Of a stretch of 64,000 nucleotides of DNA, positions 61,464-64,000 are shown in pieces (the first letter of the stretch is position 1; each line of letters starts with the position of its first letter). The position numbers and the translations under genes were made by a program. Source of the stretch: Sinorhizobium sp. RAC02 (GTDB lineage: Bacteria > Pseudomonadota > Alphaproteobacteria > Rhizobiales > Rhizobiaceae). The notes beneath the pieces were generated by a model. That model was given only the letters and a program-made list of their open reading frames with translations. It searched no databases and was not told the DNA's origin. The stretch is taken from contig NZ_CP016452.1 in NCBI RefSeq assembly GCF_001713395.1, positions 682,001 through 746,000 on the forward strand, given 5' to 3'.

Positions 61464-62483
61464 GTGACCCCTATTCTCGCAGACAGTGCCGCGCCCCGGT
61501 CGCGGAGCCAGAGACAATCCATCCTCAAGCAGATCATGGGCATGCCCGCGGGCGCGATCTTCCTCGTCTTCATGACGTTGCAGATCGTCTGCATTGCCGG
61601 CGCATTGCTCTATCCCAACGAGTTCCGCTACCTTTCGCCTCAGAACCTGACGATCCTGATGAAGGCGATACCGGTACTTGGCTGCCTGGCGCTCGGTGCC
61701 GGCGTGCTGATGATCGCCGGCGAGTTCGACCTGTCCATCGGCTCGGTCTACACCTTCACCGCCATCCTGATGGCGACGCTCGTCGAGGCGGGACTGAGCG
61801 CCTTTCTGGCAGCACCGCTCGGCATTCTCGCCGGCGTGCTGATCGGGCTGCTCAACGGTCACATCACCCTGCGTTTCGGCCTGCCGTCGTTCATCGTCAC
61901 GCTTGGCGGCTTGCTGTTCTGGCGCGGAGCCGTGCTGCTCTACAACGGTGCAGTTCAGGTGCGTTTCGATCCCGAGCCGATCTTCACCAGCCTCTTCTCC
62001 GGCACGTTCCTTGGCATCAATGCCGCCTTCATCTGGATCGTGCTCTTCGTCATCGGCTTCCACCTGCTCCTGCACCGCCACCGCTTCGGCAATCACGTCT
62101 TCGCGACGGGTGGCAATCCCGGTGCCGCGACCGCAATCGGCATCAACACCAATCGTGTCAAGCTCATCGCCTTCGCGATTGCCGGCGGCATGGCGGCGGT
62201 CGCGGGCATTCTCGCCACGGCCCGCGTCGGCAGCGTGCAGCCGGGACAGGGCGCAGGCCTCGAACTCCAGGCGATTGCCGCCTGCGTCATCGGCGGCCTG
62301 TCGCTGCGCGGCGGCCGCGGCTCGATCATCGGCGTCTTCCTCGGCGTGCTGCTCATCCACACCATGACGGACGTTCTGTTGCTGTTGCGCGCGCCGGGCT
62401 TCTATCTCGACATGTTCATCGCGACGCTGATCGTTCTGGCCGCCATCTTCAACCATCTCATCGAGCGGCGAGGTCTAGCGTGA
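61464..62483 (+). CDS. Sugar ABC transporter permease
   Basis: A membrane permease of about 339 residues (BPD_transp_2, RbsC-like) with eight to ten helices: GAIFLVFMTLQIVCIAGALL, AIPVLGCLALGAGVLMIAGE then FDLSIGSVYTFTA, GVLIGLLNGHITLRFGLPSF, and the loop FATGGNPGAATAIGINTNRV. The GTG at 61464 (TPILADSAAP) is preferred because an earlier TTG at 61419 falls in the loop of the hairpin. The stop overlaps the next start (TGATG). Confidence 0.88.
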   Translation: MTPILADSAAPRSRSQRQSILKQIMGMPAGAIFLVFMTLQIVCIAGALLYPNEFRYLSPQNLTILMKAIPVLGCLALGAGVLMIAGEFDLSIGSVYTFTAILMATLVEAGLSAFLAAPLGILAGVLIGLLNGHITLRFGLPSFIVTLGGLLFWRGAVLLYNGAVQVRFDPEPIFTSLFSGTFLGINAAFIWIVLFVIGFHLLLHRHRFGNHVFATGGNPGAATAIGINTNRVKLIAFAIAGGMAAVAGILATARVGSVQPGQGAGLELQAIAACVIGGLSLRGGRGSIIGVFLGVLLIHTMTDVLLLLRAPGFYLDMFIATLIVLAAIFNHLIERRGLA

Positions 62484-63214
62484 TGTCGAACCTTCTCGAA
62501 CTGCACAATATCTCCAAAAGTTTTGGTGCGCTGACGGCGCTCCGAAACCTCAGCTTCCACATCGGCGAAGGCGAAGTGGTGGGCCTGCTCGGCGACAACG
62601 GCGCCGGCAAGTCGACGACCGTCAACCTGATCTCCGGCATCCACAAGCCAACCGAGGGTTACCTCAGCGTCGACGGCAAGAAGACCGCCTTCACCTGCCG
62701 CTCGGATTCGGCCGATGCCGGTATCGAGACGATCTACCAGCATACCGCGCTGGTGGATTCCCTCTCGATCACCCGCAACATCTTCATGGGCCGCGAACTG
62801 ACGGACCGCTTCGGCTTCCTTCGGCAGGCCGAGATGCGTGAGATCGCCATGGACGTGCTGCAGAACGCCGTGCACATTTCGGGCATCGATTCCCCGGATA
62901 CGCTGGTCGGCAATCTTTCGGGCGGCCAGAAGCAGGCTGTGGCGATTGCCCGCGCCGTCTATTTCAAGAAACGCGTGCTGTTGCTCGACGAGCCGACCTC
63001 GGCACTCTCGGTGCGCGAGACGGAAGCGCTCCTCAATCAAGTGCTGAAGCTCAAGGCGGAGAACGTCTCCAGCGTGCTGGTGACGCACAATATCTATCAC
63101 GCCTACCAGGTCTGCGACCGCTTCGTGATCATGAGCCACGGCACCAAGGTGTTCGACGTCGACAAGGCCGACACCACGATCAACCAGTTGACCGAATATG
63201 TCGTGCTCACCTGA
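62483..63214 (+). CDS. Sugar ABC transporter ATP-binding protein
   Basis: A 243-residue single-domain ATPase (half the length of RbsA-type double ATPases): Walker A GDNGAGKST, Q-loop YQHTALV, signature NLSGGQKQAVAIARA, Walker B VLLLDEPTSALS and H-loop LVTHNIYHAYQV. It energises the permease encoded immediately upstream. Single-domain ATPases with RbsC-like permeases usually act as homodimers. Same frame continues far upstream across the permease gene but only as shadow. Confidence 0.93.
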   Translation: MSNLLELHNISKSFGALTALRNLSFHIGEGEVVGLLGDNGAGKSTTVNLISGIHKPTEGYLSVDGKKTAFTCRSDSADAGIETIYQHTALVDSLSITRNIFMGRELTDRFGFLRQAEMREIAMDVLQNAVHISGIDSPDTLVGNLSGGQKQAVAIARAVYFKKRVLLLDEPTSALSVRETEALLNQVLKLKAENVSSVLVTHNIYHAYQVCDRFVIMSHGTKVFDVDKADTTINQLTEYVVLT

Positions 63215-63247
63215 CCCCAGAAAACCTGAAAGCAAGAGGCATATGCC

Positions 63248-64000
63248 GTGACAATTTCCGTATCAGTACGACAGGTCGTCGGGCCGCAGGACGCCGCAAG
63301 GCGCGACACACAGGGCCTGCGCGACGGTTTCGTCATCGAGGCGCTGTTCCGTCCAGGCGAGATCAACCTCACTTATAGCCACCTTGACCGCATGATCGTC
63401 GGCGGCATCGCGCCGCTTTCCGAAGCGCTGGTGATTGACCGTGTTGCCGAGACGGGCACGGAGCAGTTCCTTGAACGCCGAGAAGTGGCTGTCGTCAACA
63501 TCGGTGGGGCGGGCACTGTCGGCGTCGGTGGAAAAGACTACGCACTCGGCTTTCAGGAGGCCGTCTATATCGGGATGGGCGAGGGGCCATTGGCCTTCTC
63601 AAGTCACAACTCGGATGAGCCGGCCCTGTTCTATTTCCTGAGTGCGCCAGCCCATCGGGTTTGCCCGACCGTGCATATAACGCGCGAGATGGCGAAGAAG
63701 GTCGTGCTCGGCTCTGCCGAAGAATCCAACGCCCGCACCATCAACCAATATGTGCATCCGGATGTGTGCGAGAGCTGCCAGTTGCTCGTTGGCCTGACGA
63801 TGTTCGAGCCGGGCTCCGTCTGGAACACCATGCCGGCGCATGTGCATGACCGGCGTATGGAGGTCTATCTCTATTTCGGTATGCAGGAGGCGACGCGCAT
63901 CTTCCACTTCCTGGGAGAGCCCGGCGAGACGCGGCATGTCGTGCTTAAGAACCATGAGGCGGTGTTGTCGCCGGGCTGGTCGATCCATTCCGGCGCGGGC
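63248..64000 (+). CDS. kduI: 5-dehydro-4-deoxy-D-glucuronate isomerase (partial, runs off window)
   Basis: The first 251 codons of KduI (usual length about 275-280). It converts 5-keto-4-deoxyuronate to 2,5-diketo-3-deoxygluconate in pectin/hyaluronan breakdown. Seen: VIEALFRPGEINLTYSHLDR near residue 40, VNIGGAGTVGVGGKDYALG, the cupin zinc site TMPAHVHDRRMEVYLYF (two His and Glu), and SPGWSIHSGAG at the cut end. GTG 63248 follows AGAGGCATATGCC. It indicates that the operon serves unsaturated uronides or galacturonate-derived sugars; kduD would be expected next. Confidence 0.95.
   Translation, partial: MTISVSVRQVVGPQDAARRDTQGLRDGFVIEALFRPGEINLTYSHLDRMIVGGIAPLSEALVIDRVAETGTEQFLERREVAVVNIGGAGTVGVGGKDYALGFQEAVYIGMGEGPLAFSSHNSDEPALFYFLSAPAHRVCPTVHITREMAKKVVLGSAEESNARTINQYVHPDVCESCQLLVGLTMFEPGSVWNTMPAHVHDRRMEVYLYFGMQEATRIFHFLGEPGETRHVVLKNHEAVLSPGWSIHSGAG

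Noticed and set aside
61454..62482. Upstream extension of the sugar ATPase frame across the permease gene
   Set aside because: The extension is His/Arg/Pro-rich shadow of the permease; the ATPase fold starts at ATG 62483, which overlaps the permease stop.
1..64000. CRISPR arrays, rRNA genes, complete prophage, replication origin
   Set aside because: No regular spaced repeats, rRNA-like sequence, phage structural genes or repABC-like genes were seen.

Overview
This window looks like accessory or replicon-borne DNA of a Rhizobiaceae bacterium (Sinorhizobium/Ensifer, Rhizobium or a close relative). The basis is family content: two Ku proteins with two NHEJ ligases, a cyclic beta-1,2-glucan synthase, SyrB-like proteins, DUF982, DUF6894, DUF1488 and HisKA_2-type kinases, and an alphaproteobacterial-type SOS box. 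The species, and whether this is chromosome, chromid or plasmid, cannot be decided from the sequence alone. No rRNA, tRNA, CRISPR array or replication origin was found.

Layout. 0-5.7 kb: end of an unidentified gene and a terminator, then signalling genes (a hybrid kinase with a frameshifted MCP-like front end, one intact and one damaged receiver protein) with small DUF6894 and DUF899 genes. 5.7-13.5 kb: a DNA-repair block with full-length LigD, DUF4112, a leftward operon ku-ku-ligase, a divergent gene with two HARP-like repeats, and exonuclease III. 13.6-21.3 kb: an SDR, a decayed XRE regulator, an IS5-type insertion sequence, small conserved proteins, a PhyH oxygenase divergent from a LacI regulator, and several very small membrane proteins, two of which share an MVYEWD start. 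21.3-25.3 kb: MgtC, then a two-gene operon (radical-SAM protein plus UdgX-type uracil-DNA glycosylase) with an SOS box directly before its start codon, then a pyridoxamine-oxidase-like stress protein.

25.3-32 kb is loosely packed: a secreted protein, a transglutaminase relic, a glucoamylase-domain protein, two SyrB-like proteins and long gaps. 32.2-40.8 kb is one very large cyclic-glucan-synthase gene. 41.3-46.7 kb holds a lipoprotein, 3-methyladenine DNA glycosylase, two sensor kinases and two small rhizobial genes. 46.8-57.6 kb is a heavy-metal island: a seven-gene Cus-type operon (two small exported proteins, CusB, CusA, DUF411, DUF1326, DUF2182) bounded by a TauE/SafE gene on the left and a decayed TauE/SafE copy on the right, followed by broken MFS and chrA-like genes. 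58-64 kb is a uronate/sugar catabolic operon: GntR repressor, aldehyde dehydrogenase, ABC sugar importer (binding protein, permease, ATPase) and kduI, which runs off the end.

Two themes stand out. DNA repair is concentrated here: NHEJ, ExoIII, rSAM-UdgX and Mpg, plus a relic of an SRAP peptidase. Gene decay is frequent: at least eight damaged genes sit among intact ones, suggesting repeated acquisition and loss.
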